From JAICLK01 sp963742655 (lineage in GTDB: Bacteria; Patescibacteriota; Saccharimonadia; Saccharimonadales; UBA4665): a stretch of DNA of 64,000 nt. Location of the stretch: assembly GCA_963742655.1 (NCBI GenBank), contig CAVUMM010000008.1, positions 1 to 64,000 on the forward strand. The letters are read 5' to 3'. This document shows positions 35,827-43,627 of the stretch, in pieces. The notes beneath the pieces are model-generated. The model ran no database searches and was not told the origin of the DNA. It was given only the letters and a program-made list of their open reading frames with translations. The first letter of the stretch is position 1. The number at the start of each line of letters is the position of its first letter. Made by a program: the position numbers and the translations under genes.

Positions 35827-36021
35827 GTGTCAAAAACTACAAACAAAATGAATGACTTAGAAGAAACGCTTCAGCCGTGTGCCGGTAAAATTGCATTCGA
35901 TACGCACAAGGCAGCCCAGGCAACGGCAACGGTCAGCGAGTGGCGCTACGGCGGCAGGCTGAAAGTTTATAAGTGCCGCCACTGCCACCTTTACCATCTC
36001 GCGACAGACTATGATGATTAG
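35827..36021 (+). CDS. Small zinc-finger-like protein
   Basis: 64 aa starting at GTG. CAGKIAFDTH in the first half and YKCRHCHLYHLA at the end give a Cys...CxxCxxxH pattern typical of tiny zinc-binding proteins. Many bacteria encode similar orphan proteins; function unknown. Confidence 0.6.
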   Translation: MSKTTNKMNDLEETLQPCAGKIAFDTHKAAQATATVSEWRYGGRLKVYKCRHCHLYHLATDYDD

Positions 36022-36042
36022 TATTTTACCGGCATAATATAT

Positions 36043-36209
36043 AATTGCTTTAATCGCTGATACGATTTGAAAAATCTTTGATTTTTCTACAAATTCACAA
36101 ACCAAGGAGCGAAGTCGACTGTTTGTGAATTTGGGAGGAGAAGCGTAGAGTAAAGTCGAAGCTTTTGCCGCATTGCGGCAAAACTAGACATGCTCGTACG
36201 CTTCGACGA
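36043..36209 (+). promoter_or_regulatory. Hairpin-rich leader of tRNA-Val
   Basis: After a TATAAT box near 36038-36043 the transcript would run about 160 nt before the tRNA. It can fold into GAAAAATC-TTT-GATTTTTC (36069-36087), the 12-bp hairpin at 36091-36132, and GTCGAAGC...GCTTCGAC enclosing TTTTGCCGCATTGCGGCAAAA (written here as its arms TTTTGCCGC and GCGGCAAAA). A matching layout precedes tRNA-Gly. Confidence 0.5.
36091..36132 (+). repeat. Hairpin element with conserved 18-nt loop, copy 1
   Basis: Arms AAATTCACAAAC and GTTTGTGAATTT (12 bp, perfect) enclose the loop CAAGGAGCGAAGTCGACT. The identical loop occurs at 43368-43385 within different, equally perfect arms. Arm change with kept pairing points to selection for the folded RNA. 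Confidence 0.75.
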
Positions 36210-36286
36210 GGGGTTGTAGCTCAGCTGGCTAGAGCGCGTGATTCACATTCACGAGGTCACAGGTTCGAGTCCTGTCAGCCCCACCA
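36210..36286 (+). tRNA. tRNA-Val(CAC)
   Basis: 77 nt with encoded CCA. Acceptor GGGGTTG pairs with CAGCCCC; the D-arm is GCTC/GAGC; the anticodon stem CGTGA/TCACG holds loop TTCACAT, so anticodon CAC reads GUG. The T-arm is ACAGG-TTCGAGT-CCTGT, fully canonical. Confidence 0.93.
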
Positions 36287-36385
36287 ACCATTATCCAGGA
36301 TTTAGAAAAGTTGCCTCTGAGTAATATTAGTTGCAACATGACAAGGCAACGGCATACAATTGTGGTGTAACAAGGAGGAGTGAAG

Positions 36386-37147
36386 ATGGCTGTCGCGTTT
36401 GTTGTGTTGCTCGTTATAATTTTGATCGCGGTGCTTATGGGCTTGCGGATCGTCAATCAGTACGAACGCGGAGTGGTGTTTCGGTTGGGTCGGGTGAGTC
36501 GTATTGTCAAACAGCCCGGATTACGCGTCATCATCCCATTTATTGACCAGATGCGCAAAGTAAGCCTTCGAATAATCACTCTGCCGATCGAGTCGCAAAA
36601 AATTATCACTAAGGATAACGTGTCGATCGGTGTCGCGGCAGTGGCGTACTACCAAATTGCGGATCCTATCAAATCAATCGTCGAAATCGAAAATGTACAG
36701 GCGGCAATCTACCAGATCGCTCAGACAACGGTACGAAATATCGTGGGTCAAAGCACGCTCGATGACGTCTTGAGCGAAACGACTATCATCAATGAAAAGA
36801 TCAAAGTCATTTTAGAAAAATCCACCGAGCAATGGGGTATTTACGTGAGCGCGGTGGAGGTCAAGGATATCCAGCTGCCCGACAGCATGCAGCGTGCAAT
36901 GGCCAAACAGGCCGAGGCTGAACGCGAAAAACGGGCTAAGATTATCGCGGCTGAAGGCGAACAGCTCAGCGCCGCAAAGCTTGGCGAGGCGGCCGACATC
37001 ATCGCGCAGCATCCCATCGCTCTGCAGCTGCGCAACCTGCAGGTGCTCAACGACATTGCCGTCGAGAAAAACAGCACTATCGTCTTTCCGGCGCAGTTCA
37101 TGGACACGGTCAAAAGCGTCAAAGATTTCATAAGCAAAGAATCATGA
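36386..37147 (+). CDS. SPFH/Band 7 (stomatin/prohibitin-like) membrane protein
   Basis: About 253 aa. One N-terminal membrane helix (AVAFVVLLVIILIAVLMGL), then the SPFH domain: QYERGVVFRLGRVSRIVKQPG, RIITLPIESQKIITKDNVS, and a coiled, Ala/Glu/Lys-rich C-terminal helix (MAKQAEAEREKRAKIIAAEG). These form oligomeric membrane scaffolds. ATG 36386 sits 7-8 nt after AAGGAGG, one of the best Shine-Dalgarno sequences in the window. Overlaps the YbaK gene by 4 nt (ATGA). Confidence 0.9.
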   Translation: MAVAFVVLLVIILIAVLMGLRIVNQYERGVVFRLGRVSRIVKQPGLRVIIPFIDQMRKVSLRIITLPIESQKIITKDNVSIGVAAVAYYQIADPIKSIVEIENVQAAIYQIAQTTVRNIVGQSTLDDVLSETTIINEKIKVILEKSTEQWGIYVSAVEVKDIQLPDSMQRAMAKQAEAEREKRAKIIAAEGEQLSAAKLGEAADIIAQHPIALQLRNLQVLNDIAVEKNSTIVFPAQFMDTVKSVKDFISKES

Positions 37148-37641
37148 ATGATGAACTGCTTTTGCTAAGCGTTCGCGAAAGCTTGAGGAAACATCACGTA
37201 ATATACCGTGTGCTTGAATGCGATGAATCATTCGCAGATACCGCGTCATTTTGTGAACATTATGGGTATCAGGCCAATCAAAGCGCTAACACTATTTTGG
37301 TGGCAGACCGCCGCAACGAGCAAAATATCGTGGCCTGCGTACTGCTAGCTGACAGCCGGTTGGATGTCAATAAGACGGTATGCAAACTGATGGGGACGAA
37401 ACGCGCGTCGTTCGCGAATGCCGAACAAACGATAGCCGCCAGTGGTATGGAAATCGGCGGCGTGACGATTTTCGGACTGCCGGAATCGATGTCGTTTTAT
37501 GTTGATTCGCGTGTATTGGAGCAACCCGAAATCATCATGGGCGGCGGCAATCGCTCGAGCAAACTACTGCTTGCGCCGGACGAACTTACCAAGTTGCCAA
37601 ATCAAACCGTCATAGAAGGTTTGGCGCGGCCGCAGACGTAA
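37144..37641 (+). CDS. YbaK/EbsC-type aminoacyl-tRNA deacylase
   Basis: 165 aa, the length of free-standing prolyl-tRNA editing domains, which hydrolyse misacylated tRNAs. It has VLECDESFADTASFCEHYGY, QSANTILVADRRN, VCKLMGTKRASFANAEQT (the conserved lysine region), GGVTIFGLPESM and IIMGGGNRSSKLLLAP (GGG..S.K...). Specificity (Cys-tRNA-Pro or other) is not decided. Coupled to the SPFH gene by a 4-nt overlap. Confidence 0.82.
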   Translation: MNDELLLLSVRESLRKHHVIYRVLECDESFADTASFCEHYGYQANQSANTILVADRRNEQNIVACVLLADSRLDVNKTVCKLMGTKRASFANAEQTIAASGMEIGGVTIFGLPESMSFYVDSRVLEQPEIIMGGGNRSSKLLLAPDELTKLPNQTVIEGLARPQT

Positions 37642-37665
37642 AAGCTGATAGAATAAGCTACATAT

Positions 37666-38094
37666 ATGACCGATGAACTAATTACCTTACCGGACGAAAC
37701 GTTTCACCGTGTTTCATTAAAAGCGCTGATTTATGATGACAAAAATTGCTTACTCCTGTTTCGGGATGATCATGATTTGTGGGAACTTCCTGGCGGCGGC
37801 TGGGACGCCGGTGAGTCGTTCGAAGATTGCTTCTCCCGAGAACTAGCCGAAGAGCTCGACGCGAAAATCAGCGAAATCGGCAACATAGAATTTTGCTACC
37901 AAGGCAAAACCACCAAAGGCTATCCAAAGGTTAGTATCGCGGTGAACGTAGGTCTATCCGATTTTAGCGATAAACCACTTGAACCTGATTTGGTGGAATC
38001 AAAGTTCGTAACTCGCGAAGAATTCCTAACCCTCAAGTTAGATCCAGGCGACGTGTCATTGGTAAAATACGTCGACGCAATCTGGCGAAGTTGA
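37666..38094 (+). CDS. Nudix hydrolase
   Basis: 142 aa. The Nudix box GGGWDAGESFEDCFSRELAE continuing as ELDA matches Gx5Ex7REUxEExG. Substrate unknown. The last 10 codons and downstream about 30 bp are duplicated in degraded form at 40691-40750, past the two genes that follow. -10 TAGAAT (37649-37654) lies 11 nt upstream of ATG 37666. Confidence 0.87.
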   Translation: MTDELITLPDETFHRVSLKALIYDDKNCLLLFRDDHDLWELPGGGWDAGESFEDCFSRELAEELDAKISEIGNIEFCYQGKTTKGYPKVSIAVNVGLSDFSDKPLEPDLVESKFVTREEFLTLKLDPGDVSLVKYVDAIWRS

Positions 38095-38123
38095 AAGTCA
38101 ACAACTATCCCTGTATATTTTAA
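38062..38123 (+). repeat. Direct repeat A (Nudix gene 3' end)
   Basis: Covers codons VKYVDAIWRS-stop of the Nudix gene and following bases through TATCCCTGTA. About 80 percent identical to 40691-40750. The two copies flank the minus-strand genes at 38193-40560. Confidence 0.7.
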
Positions 38124-38192
38124 ACTTCCACCTCAGTTGTGATTCCGCCTCTGTCACATTGCTGCAACACTAAGCTTCAATGGCGGGGCGGG

Positions 38193-39962
38193 CTATGCAG
38201 GCAGCAATGATAGCGTCTGGCGTGCCTGCGTTAGCAGCGTTAATACTAATTTGCCCAATCCTTTCGATGCGGCAGTCTGCTTTGATGCCGGCAGGATTAT
38301 TTGCATATGTGCACTAGCTGCTTCTACCGTACGCGCCTGGTGAAGTAATTCAAACAGGTGCATCAGCAGATCGTGCAGGGAATCAATGCCAAATTGTTCA
38401 ATATAATCATGCAAAACACGTTCCGGGTTTTTAAAGCCCAGCAGTTGCAGTAAACGCACAAACTCACTGCGCACCGCATCCGGTACGAACTCAACGCCGC
38501 GTTTACGTATCACTTCATGCAGATTAGTTACAATTTTTTCTGCCTCCTTGAACGTTTCGGGCTTTCCGGCAGATTGGCTCGCCCTAAGACTGTCGAATCG
38601 AGTTGCGATCGTTTCGGGAAGAACGTTAGCGGCGGCATGTTGCGGGGATTCTACGATTGATACTTCCCACGGTTCCGGCACGGTTGTTTCTATAGCCGCT
38701 TCATTCTCAATTGCAGCGAGCGGCGCCTCTGCCAATGGCGTGCCATGTATGGATAGCTCTAATCCTGGAGCCGGGATTTCGTCGAGTATCTCTGCAGATA
38801 TTTGTGCAGTATTTTCAATTGTTGCAGTTTCGTCGGCCGTATCTACGGTCGCCTCGAGCGTCGGGGCTTCAATACCGAATTCTATTGCGGAAGCAGCGGG
38901 CAGTTCGGCTTCGCTGTGCGTGGCCGCGCCGGTTTCCGAAACGTCCTGCACATCTTGCATAACTGCTTTATCCAGAATCATTTCCGCACGAGCGGTCGTA
39001 TTAGACCCAGTTTGAAATAATTGCGTGTCTTCGACTACATAATCAGTGTCCGCTATGGAACTCTCGGTTTCCGCATCATCATCTACTATGACAGCGTAGC
39101 GATTTTCAGGCGTGCCCGTATAGGCAGCATGCAGTAATCGCAATGCGTCCGGGGCACCCGAAATTAACAGGGCAGCTTCGGCAAGCGGAGCGACGTTGTT
39201 TTGTGCAGCTTTTTTCGCCACGCGGACAGGCGGTTCAACGTGTTGCCGGGCTGGTTTCTTTGTCGCCGCATACTTTTTAGGCTGTTTAACGGCCGGGTCG
39301 TGATCGCCGTTAGCAGTACCGGATTTTTTCGCGGTTGATCGTGCCGCTTGCTTCGTTTTTGCGTCACGCTTCGGTTTGTCGACTTGTTTTTCGGTTTTGA
39401 TGTCTTTTTCTTTAACGGCCGAAACCGATGTTTGCTGCTGCAGTTCATGTGCGCGTGCGAAAGCTTCGGCTTCGTCGCGCTGACGATTTTCCGGCTGGCT
39501 GACAAATTTATTGGCTGCATCGTGGCCAACGTGTCCGCAGCCCGGATGATGAATATGCTCTTCACCATTGGAGCGTGCCGCATGTTCTGTACCGTGATGG
39601 TGATCGACGTAGGCGGTTGCATCACCATGATGAAGATGACCGCAGTTTTCGTCATGTAAATGGGGTCTTTCAACAAAAGCACCGGCATGCTCATGTTCCA
39701 CATGGCCGCAACCCGGACCGTGAACGTGACTTTCGCTGAGACCGTGCGCTGCCTCATGTATATCACGGTTATTTTCCAATTCGTGATCATGCGGATGATC
39801 AATATGTGCATCGGCATGAAAGTGATCACACTCAGGACCGTGAACGTGTTCGGGCGGTGCTTGGGCAGCAAACTGTGCTTCAAAGGCTGCTGCCATTGCG
39901 TGTAATTCTGATTGGGCAGCGCGTTCATGCTCGAGCAAGTCAGTCAATGTTTCAGGATGCAT
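38193..39962 (-). CDS. Protein with His-rich metal-binding-like repeats
   Basis: 589 aa. Residues about 36-160 contain four units of the type HVHGPGCGHxxHxxA, for example HVHGPECDHFHADAHIDHPH, HVHGPGCGHVEHEHAGAF, ENCGHLHHGDATAYVDHHH and HIHHPGCGHVGHDAANKF, spaced about 26-30 residues apart. A Lys/Arg/Ala-rich stretch (about 195-260), a long acidic low-complexity part and a helical C-terminal domain (about 470-589) follow. Each unit offers one Cys and several His, so zinc, nickel or copper storage or buffering is plausible but untested. It overlaps the upstream 202-aa gene by 11 nt. Confidence 0.65.
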   Translation of the reverse strand: MHPETLTDLLEHERAAQSELHAMAAAFEAQFAAQAPPEHVHGPECDHFHADAHIDHPHDHELENNRDIHEAAHGLSESHVHGPGCGHVEHEHAGAFVERPHLHDENCGHLHHGDATAYVDHHHGTEHAARSNGEEHIHHPGCGHVGHDAANKFVSQPENRQRDEAEAFARAHELQQQTSVSAVKEKDIKTEKQVDKPKRDAKTKQAARSTAKKSGTANGDHDPAVKQPKKYAATKKPARQHVEPPVRVAKKAAQNNVAPLAEAALLISGAPDALRLLHAAYTGTPENRYAVIVDDDAETESSIADTDYVVEDTQLFQTGSNTTARAEMILDKAVMQDVQDVSETGAATHSEAELPAASAIEFGIEAPTLEATVDTADETATIENTAQISAEILDEIPAPGLELSIHGTPLAEAPLAAIENEAAIETTVPEPWEVSIVESPQHAAANVLPETIATRFDSLRASQSAGKPETFKEAEKIVTNLHEVIRKRGVEFVPDAVRSEFVRLLQLLGFKNPERVLHDYIEQFGIDSLHDLLMHLFELLHQARTVEAASAHMQIILPASKQTAASKGLGKLVLTLLTQARQTLSLLPA

Positions 39963-40560
39963 CTTGTTTAGCCCTATTCACCGGCAGAATAATCTGCGGC
40001 AACGCTTGTTTGTAAAGCTGTAAAATGTCATTCCGTATGCTGCCAAACATCATATCGTCAACGTTTTTGACGAATATTCGTTGGAATTGCTGCTTGCGGT
40101 ACTGGTAGATTTCGATTAGCAATCGGCGGTATCCGGCATAGTCCGCGTTTTTCAGCTGCATTGCCCGGTATTCCTGCGGGCTGGGGTAATCGAACAAAAG
40201 CGGCATATTTGCCTGGATCAGCGCTGGATCACCATTAATCCAGGCGTCGTAAAAAGTCCGCCAATCCGGATACTCGGTCAGAACGCGGTCAACGCCTGGT
40301 CGAAAAAACCCGAAGCGGCTCGGCAGCTGGCTTACGAAACGTTCTTTGTAGTGATGGACAAACGTGTCAAGATCCGTATCGCTGACATTTTGAACAAACG
40401 CTTCCTCGCGTTCCTCGGCAAACGGATTTGCGAGTGACACAAGAATCTCTTGGCCGTCGCGAGCTATATAGACGATTGCCCACGCATCATTGCCTCCAAT
40501 TTGCATGGGATGAGAAAAATATTTTTGCCACAATTCAGATAGGCTTGAAACAGTGATCAT
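39952..40560 (-). CDS. Hypothetical protein upstream of the His-rich gene
   Basis: 202 aa, soluble, no recognised family. It is rich in aromatic residues, with a C-terminal helix EIYQYRKQQFQRIFVKNVDD. The 3' end overlaps the start of the His-rich gene by 11 nt, so the pair is one transcript and lies entirely between the two direct repeats. Confidence 0.6.
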   Translation of the reverse strand: MITVSSLSELWQKYFSHPMQIGGNDAWAIVYIARDGQEILVSLANPFAEEREEAFVQNVSDTDLDTFVHHYKERFVSQLPSRFGFFRPGVDRVLTEYPDWRTFYDAWINGDPALIQANMPLLFDYPSPQEYRAMQLKNADYAGYRRLLIEIYQYRKQQFQRIFVKNVDDMMFGSIRNDILQLYKQALPQIILPVNRAKQDAS

Positions 40561-40690
40561 TATCCGCTATTCTGCCGCAAAATGCAGTACAATTGCAAAT
40601 AAGTCGCAATTTTAATCATATTTGCAAGCAAAGTGATTTTCTGCACCTCAATTTATACAACTGTCATACGATGAGTGTGTCATAGAAGCT

Positions 40691-40750
40691 GTAAATTACG
40701 TCGACGAAATCTGGCGCAGTTGAAATCAAACCCCTATCCCTGTAAAATAA
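40691..40750 (+). repeat. Direct repeat B (remnant of a Nudix gene 3' end)
   Basis: Still readable as VNYVDEIWRS-stop followed by TATCCCTGTA; no upstream part of a Nudix gene is present. It is the second copy of the repeat at 38062-38123. Confidence 0.7.
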
Positions 40751-40805
40751 CTTAATCTATCCCATTCACCGCAAGGTAATAAGTTATTTAAGACAGCTTA
40801 TAATA

Positions 40806-40897
40806 GCCGAAAGGGAAAAGAGCAGCGAGCTTGTCCGACTTGTCGGATCGGCTTTGCCGACGAGCGATGAGAAAAACCGTCAGGTTTGTCTCATTTA
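40806..40897 (+). promoter_or_regulatory. Leader of tRNA-Phe
   Basis: Follows a TATAAT box at about 40799-40804. It begins CCGAAAGGGAAAAGAGCAG, a purine-rich block also found at the start of the tRNA-Gly leader. It includes the hairpin TCCGACTTGTCGGA, and GAGAAAAACC-GTCA-GGTTTGTCTC just before the tRNA. Confidence 0.5.
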
Positions 40898-40973
40898 GGC
40901 TCTTTAGCTCAGTTGGTAGAGCAGAGGCTTGAAGAGCCTTGTGTCCTCGGTTCGAGTCCGAGAGGAGCCACCA
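40898..40973 (+). tRNA. tRNA-Phe(GAA)
   Basis: 76 nt with encoded CCA. Acceptor GGCTCTT pairs with AGGAGCC; D-arm GCTC/GAGC; anticodon stem GAGGC/GCCTT with loop TTGAAGA, so anticodon GAA reads UUC/UUU. The T-arm is CTCGG-TTCGAGT-CCGAG. Confidence 0.93.
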
Positions 40974-40975
40974 AT

Positions 40976-41009
40976 GAAAAAGGATCAGCAATTTTGTTGG
41001 TCTTTTTTC
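40976..41009 (+). terminator. Terminator after tRNA-Phe
   Basis: AAAAAGGATCAGCA pairs with TGTTGGTCTTTTTT around ATTTT, allowing G-U pairs, and ends in a T-run. Confidence 0.7.
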
Positions 41010-41055
41010 ATTTGTAACTAAGCATTTTCAAATTTGTAAGTCGTGGTAACTCAAG

Positions 41056-41685
41056 CTATCGAGTAACCACGTAAGGGTAAATCGTCTCGTACCGCGAAAA
41101 GTCCGGCTCATTGATTCCCATGCCGGGCAAGAATTCGTTCACCAGGTAGTCCGTGGGCTCGACCGGACGTACCTGGCGCACCAACAGAACTCTGTCCCTG
41201 TACCACTGCTCGCCGCCTTCAAATAAAGTACCTTCAGCAGATACCGGCGTGTGAACCCTGAAGTCGTTCCAGCCCCGCTCGGGGACCACCATGTCCAGTA
41301 CCAGGCCGATGCGAGCTTGGCCGCCCGCAGAATCGGCGCCGTTGGCGACAGGATATTCCCATTCGGAGCGAAGCAGCATCGAAATCCCCAATGCGCCGAG
41401 CGTCAACCGGCGTGCCCGATCCAGGACGGACATGCGGTTTGGCAGCCAGCTGTTTGCAGCAGCCTGCCTCCAATCGTGTGCTCCAACACCGATACTTCGT
41501 AAAATTGTTTGGCTAATTTCGAGTAGCGCGTGATCTTCTTCTGCATCTGCCCGCTTTGTCTCACTTGTCCAGAAGGAAACGGTATCCCGCAAATCGTCGG
41601 CGTAATTAAGGGGATTCGCAAATGAATCATTGATGGCTATTGCTGCCGGCATAGGTTCGCCGCATCGGTTTCGTCGCACCAACAT
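41056..41685 (-). CDS. Hypothetical protein, paralogue of the neighbouring gene
   Basis: 209 aa, soluble. It shares with the 41734-42360 product the blocks RARRLTLGALGISMLLRSEW, RVHTPVSA, LLVRQVRPVEPTDYL and NEFLPGMGI, and both end YPYVxTR. No family recognised. The two genes lie in tandem on the minus strand, 48 bp apart, and must come from a duplication that has since diverged strongly in the N-terminal half. Confidence 0.62.
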   Translation of the reverse strand: MLVRRNRCGEPMPAAIAINDSFANPLNYADDLRDTVSFWTSETKRADAEEDHALLEISQTILRSIGVGAHDWRQAAANSWLPNRMSVLDRARRLTLGALGISMLLRSEWEYPVANGADSAGGQARIGLVLDMVVPERGWNDFRVHTPVSAEGTLFEGGEQWYRDRVLLVRQVRPVEPTDYLVNEFLPGMGINEPDFSRYETIYPYVVTR

Positions 41686-41733
41686 AATAAATTAGTCTAA
41701 TGTACAAGTGCCGGTAGAGCAATATTCGATGCG

Positions 41734-42360
41734 CTACCGCGTAGCCACGTACGGATAGATCGTTTCGTGTTGTGAAAAATCCGGGACAATGCCCAATCCG
41801 GGCAAGAATTCGTTCATCAGGTAGTCCGTGGGCTCGACCGGACGCACTTGGCGCAACAACAAGTCTCCATCCAAATACCATTGCGAATCAGCTCCCTCCG
41901 GCATCGCGGTCGCGGCAACTATTGGAGTATGGACCCTGTAATCTTTCCAGTGGCGCATGTCGGTTATCATATCCAAAACGGTTCCCAGCTTACCGTCTTC
42001 GCCCACGAACACAGGTACGACATCATTGTCATCCGTCCACTCGGCCCGCAGCAACATTGATACGGCAAGTGTACTGAGCGTCATCCGGCGTCCTCGTTCA
42101 AGAATGGTCTTTCTTTTTGGGATTCCTGGATTAGCTACCGCGTAGTTCCAGTCTAGCGTACCATCAGTCAATCCCTGCATGATTGCGCTGCCGATACTAA
42201 AAAGTGCCTCGCTATCGGCCCTCGCGGCACGTCGTAATTCACGACTCCAGTGTCGGCGAGCATCGGTAATGTCGCCGCCGTACTTATCAAGGGTTGCGGC
42301 AGGATTGTAAACTGCTTTGCGAGAAGTTGCAGGCTCGGCGCATCTTTTTCCTAATAACAT
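41734..42360 (-). CDS. Hypothetical protein, paralogue of the neighbouring gene
   Basis: 208 aa. Corresponding blocks are RGRRMTLSTLAVSMLLRAEW, RVHTPIVA, LLLRQVRPVEPTDYL and NEFLPGLGI. The Arg-rich N-terminal half differs most from its twin. No catalytic motif is evident. The conserved RQVRPVEPTDYL block near the C-terminus is the best handle for finding relatives. Confidence 0.62.
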   Translation of the reverse strand: MLLGKRCAEPATSRKAVYNPAATLDKYGGDITDARRHWSRELRRAARADSEALFSIGSAIMQGLTDGTLDWNYAVANPGIPKRKTILERGRRMTLSTLAVSMLLRAEWTDDNDVVPVFVGEDGKLGTVLDMITDMRHWKDYRVHTPIVAATAMPEGADSQWYLDGDLLLRQVRPVEPTDYLMNEFLPGLGIVPDFSQHETIYPYVATR

Positions 42361-42453
42361 AATATTGCTTTGTCACCGTACAAAATCATTTACTCTTATA
42401 TTAATTTATCATGTAGTTTGTCAAATTGCTGTCCGGTATATTATCCTTATACA

Positions 42454-43182
42454 ATGCCCAGACAGAGTACGGTGACTACTACCCGCGACAGTGCCGGCGA
42501 CTATGAAGTCGAGGTTTTTGAGTGTCAGAACCCTAAACGGGTAATTGTTTGTTCGCATGGCGGCGGTGTGCGGCGCTGGGACGGCGAAGAGTTTTTCTAT
42601 TCGGTAGCTGAGCATTTCGCCGATTCGGCAGTGCTCCTTGTCGATCAAAACCAGCTCGAACACGGTATCGTCAAGCTCAATCCGTTGCCGGTCATGGTAG
42701 CGCGGGTTAGCGGGCTTATCGACCTGGCTAAGCAGGAATATCCGGGCGTGCCGATAATCGTGATCGCTCATTCATTCGGGTGCGGAGTTGCAAGCCAGCT
42801 CGATATATCGGCATTAAGTGCGATGGTGCTTGTTGCGCCAACTGTGGGCGCGCCGGAACGCAGACTTATCGATCAATACGGCGAAGAAATCGTAAATGGT
42901 ATGCAAGTAATGACGAGCGACAATTTGCAGAAAATATATACGGCGGAGCATTATGCATCACTCGAAGGCATTACCTGGAAGGATGAGTACACGAAGTTGG
43001 TCCGGCATTACAGCCCGGTGTACGCCTTTGAAGCTGGTGCGGACGAAATTATCAGCGAAGAAGAGCGCGCGCCGAACCGCAGTGTACAGTTCACTAAATA
43101 CTTAGTGTTGGATGGCGCGCCGCACAATCTGGCCGGTAAACCGCTGGCTGATTTTTTCGCCAAGCTCGACCCATTACTGTAA
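42454..43182 (+). CDS. Alpha/beta hydrolase
   Basis: About 242 aa. VIVCSHGGGVRRWDGEEFF is the oxyanion loop, VIAHSFGCGVASQLD is the nucleophile elbow (AHSFG), and the His is in VLDGAPHNLAGKPL. Substrate unknown. ATG 42454 is chosen because TATATT about 11 nt upstream gives a leaderless transcript; longer N-terminal frames are not supported. Confidence 0.82.
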   Translation: MPRQSTVTTTRDSAGDYEVEVFECQNPKRVIVCSHGGGVRRWDGEEFFYSVAEHFADSAVLLVDQNQLEHGIVKLNPLPVMVARVSGLIDLAKQEYPGVPIIVIAHSFGCGVASQLDISALSAMVLVAPTVGAPERRLIDQYGEEIVNGMQVMTSDNLQKIYTAEHYASLEGITWKDEYTKLVRHYSPVYAFEAGADEIISEEERAPNRSVQFTKYLVLDGAPHNLAGKPLADFFAKLDPLL

Positions 43183-43221
43183 GCCACTTTGCAATTCCCA
43201 GTAGTTTTGCTACAATTTTTC

Positions 43222-43473
43222 AGTACCTGAAAGGGAAAATCGCGTGCAATCATTCCGATTGCGGCGAAGGGAAAAGAGCAGGAGCAGTTCGGCTTTAGCC
43301 GAATGCGAATTTATTTCGCAAGCTCCGACGAGAAAAACCATCAGATTTTTCGCCAAGTTTTTCAAACCAAGGAGCGAAGTCGACTGTTTGAAAAACTTAA
43401 GAGGAGGAACAAAGCCGTAAGCCGAAGCTTTTGCCGAAAAAGCAAAACGAGGCAGAGGCGTGGGTTCCGACGA
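43222..43473 (+). promoter_or_regulatory. Long hairpin-rich leader of tRNA-Gly
   Basis: After TACAAT near 43211-43216 the leader runs about 250 nt, very long for a single tRNA. It starts CCTGAAAGGGAAAA, repeats GAAGGGAAAAGAGCAGGAGC, and contains hairpins TTCGGCTTTAGCCGAA, TGCGAATTTATTTCGCA, GAAAAACC-ATCA-GATTTTTC and the 13-bp element at 43355-43398. The end CGACGAG directly precedes the tRNA, as in the tRNA-Val leader. Confidence 0.5.
43355..43398 (+). repeat. Hairpin element with conserved 18-nt loop, copy 2
   Basis: Arms AAGTTTTTCAAAC and GTTTGAAAAACTT (13 bp, perfect) enclose CAAGGAGCGAAGTCGACT, identical to the loop at 36103-36120. Only the loop-proximal AAAC/GTTT pairs are the same in both copies. 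Confidence 0.75.
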
Positions 43474-43550
43474 GCGGGTGTAGCTCAGTTGTTTAGAGCG
43501 CGTCCTTGCCAAGGACGAGGCCAGGGGTTAGAGTCCCCTCACCCGCACCA
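43474..43550 (+). tRNA. tRNA-Gly(GCC), anchor of the downstream array
   Basis: 77 nt with encoded CCA. Acceptor GCGGGTG/CACCCGC (perfect), anticodon stem CGTCC/GGACG with loop TTGCCAA (anticodon GCC), and T-arm AGGGG-TTAGAGT-CCCCT with a non-standard T-loop (A for C). Its 3' end TCACCCGCACCA is echoed in the repeats of the next 11.6 kb. Confidence 0.92.
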
Positions 43551-43563
43551 CCATAAGCGGAAT

Positions 43564-43590
43564 GACCCCTGAAAGACGGGGTCTTTTTAT
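43564..43590 (+). terminator. Terminator after tRNA-Gly
   Basis: GACCCC-TGAAAGAC-GGGGTC followed by TTTTTATT. Confidence 0.8.
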
Positions 43591-43627
43591 TGTCAATAAT
43601 GTAATTTAGGCTTAAGCTTAAAAAGAA

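Noticed and set aside
43303..43572. Plus-strand open frame of 89 codons
   Set aside because: It covers the tRNA-Gly leader, the tRNA and its terminator; it is a by-product of these structures.
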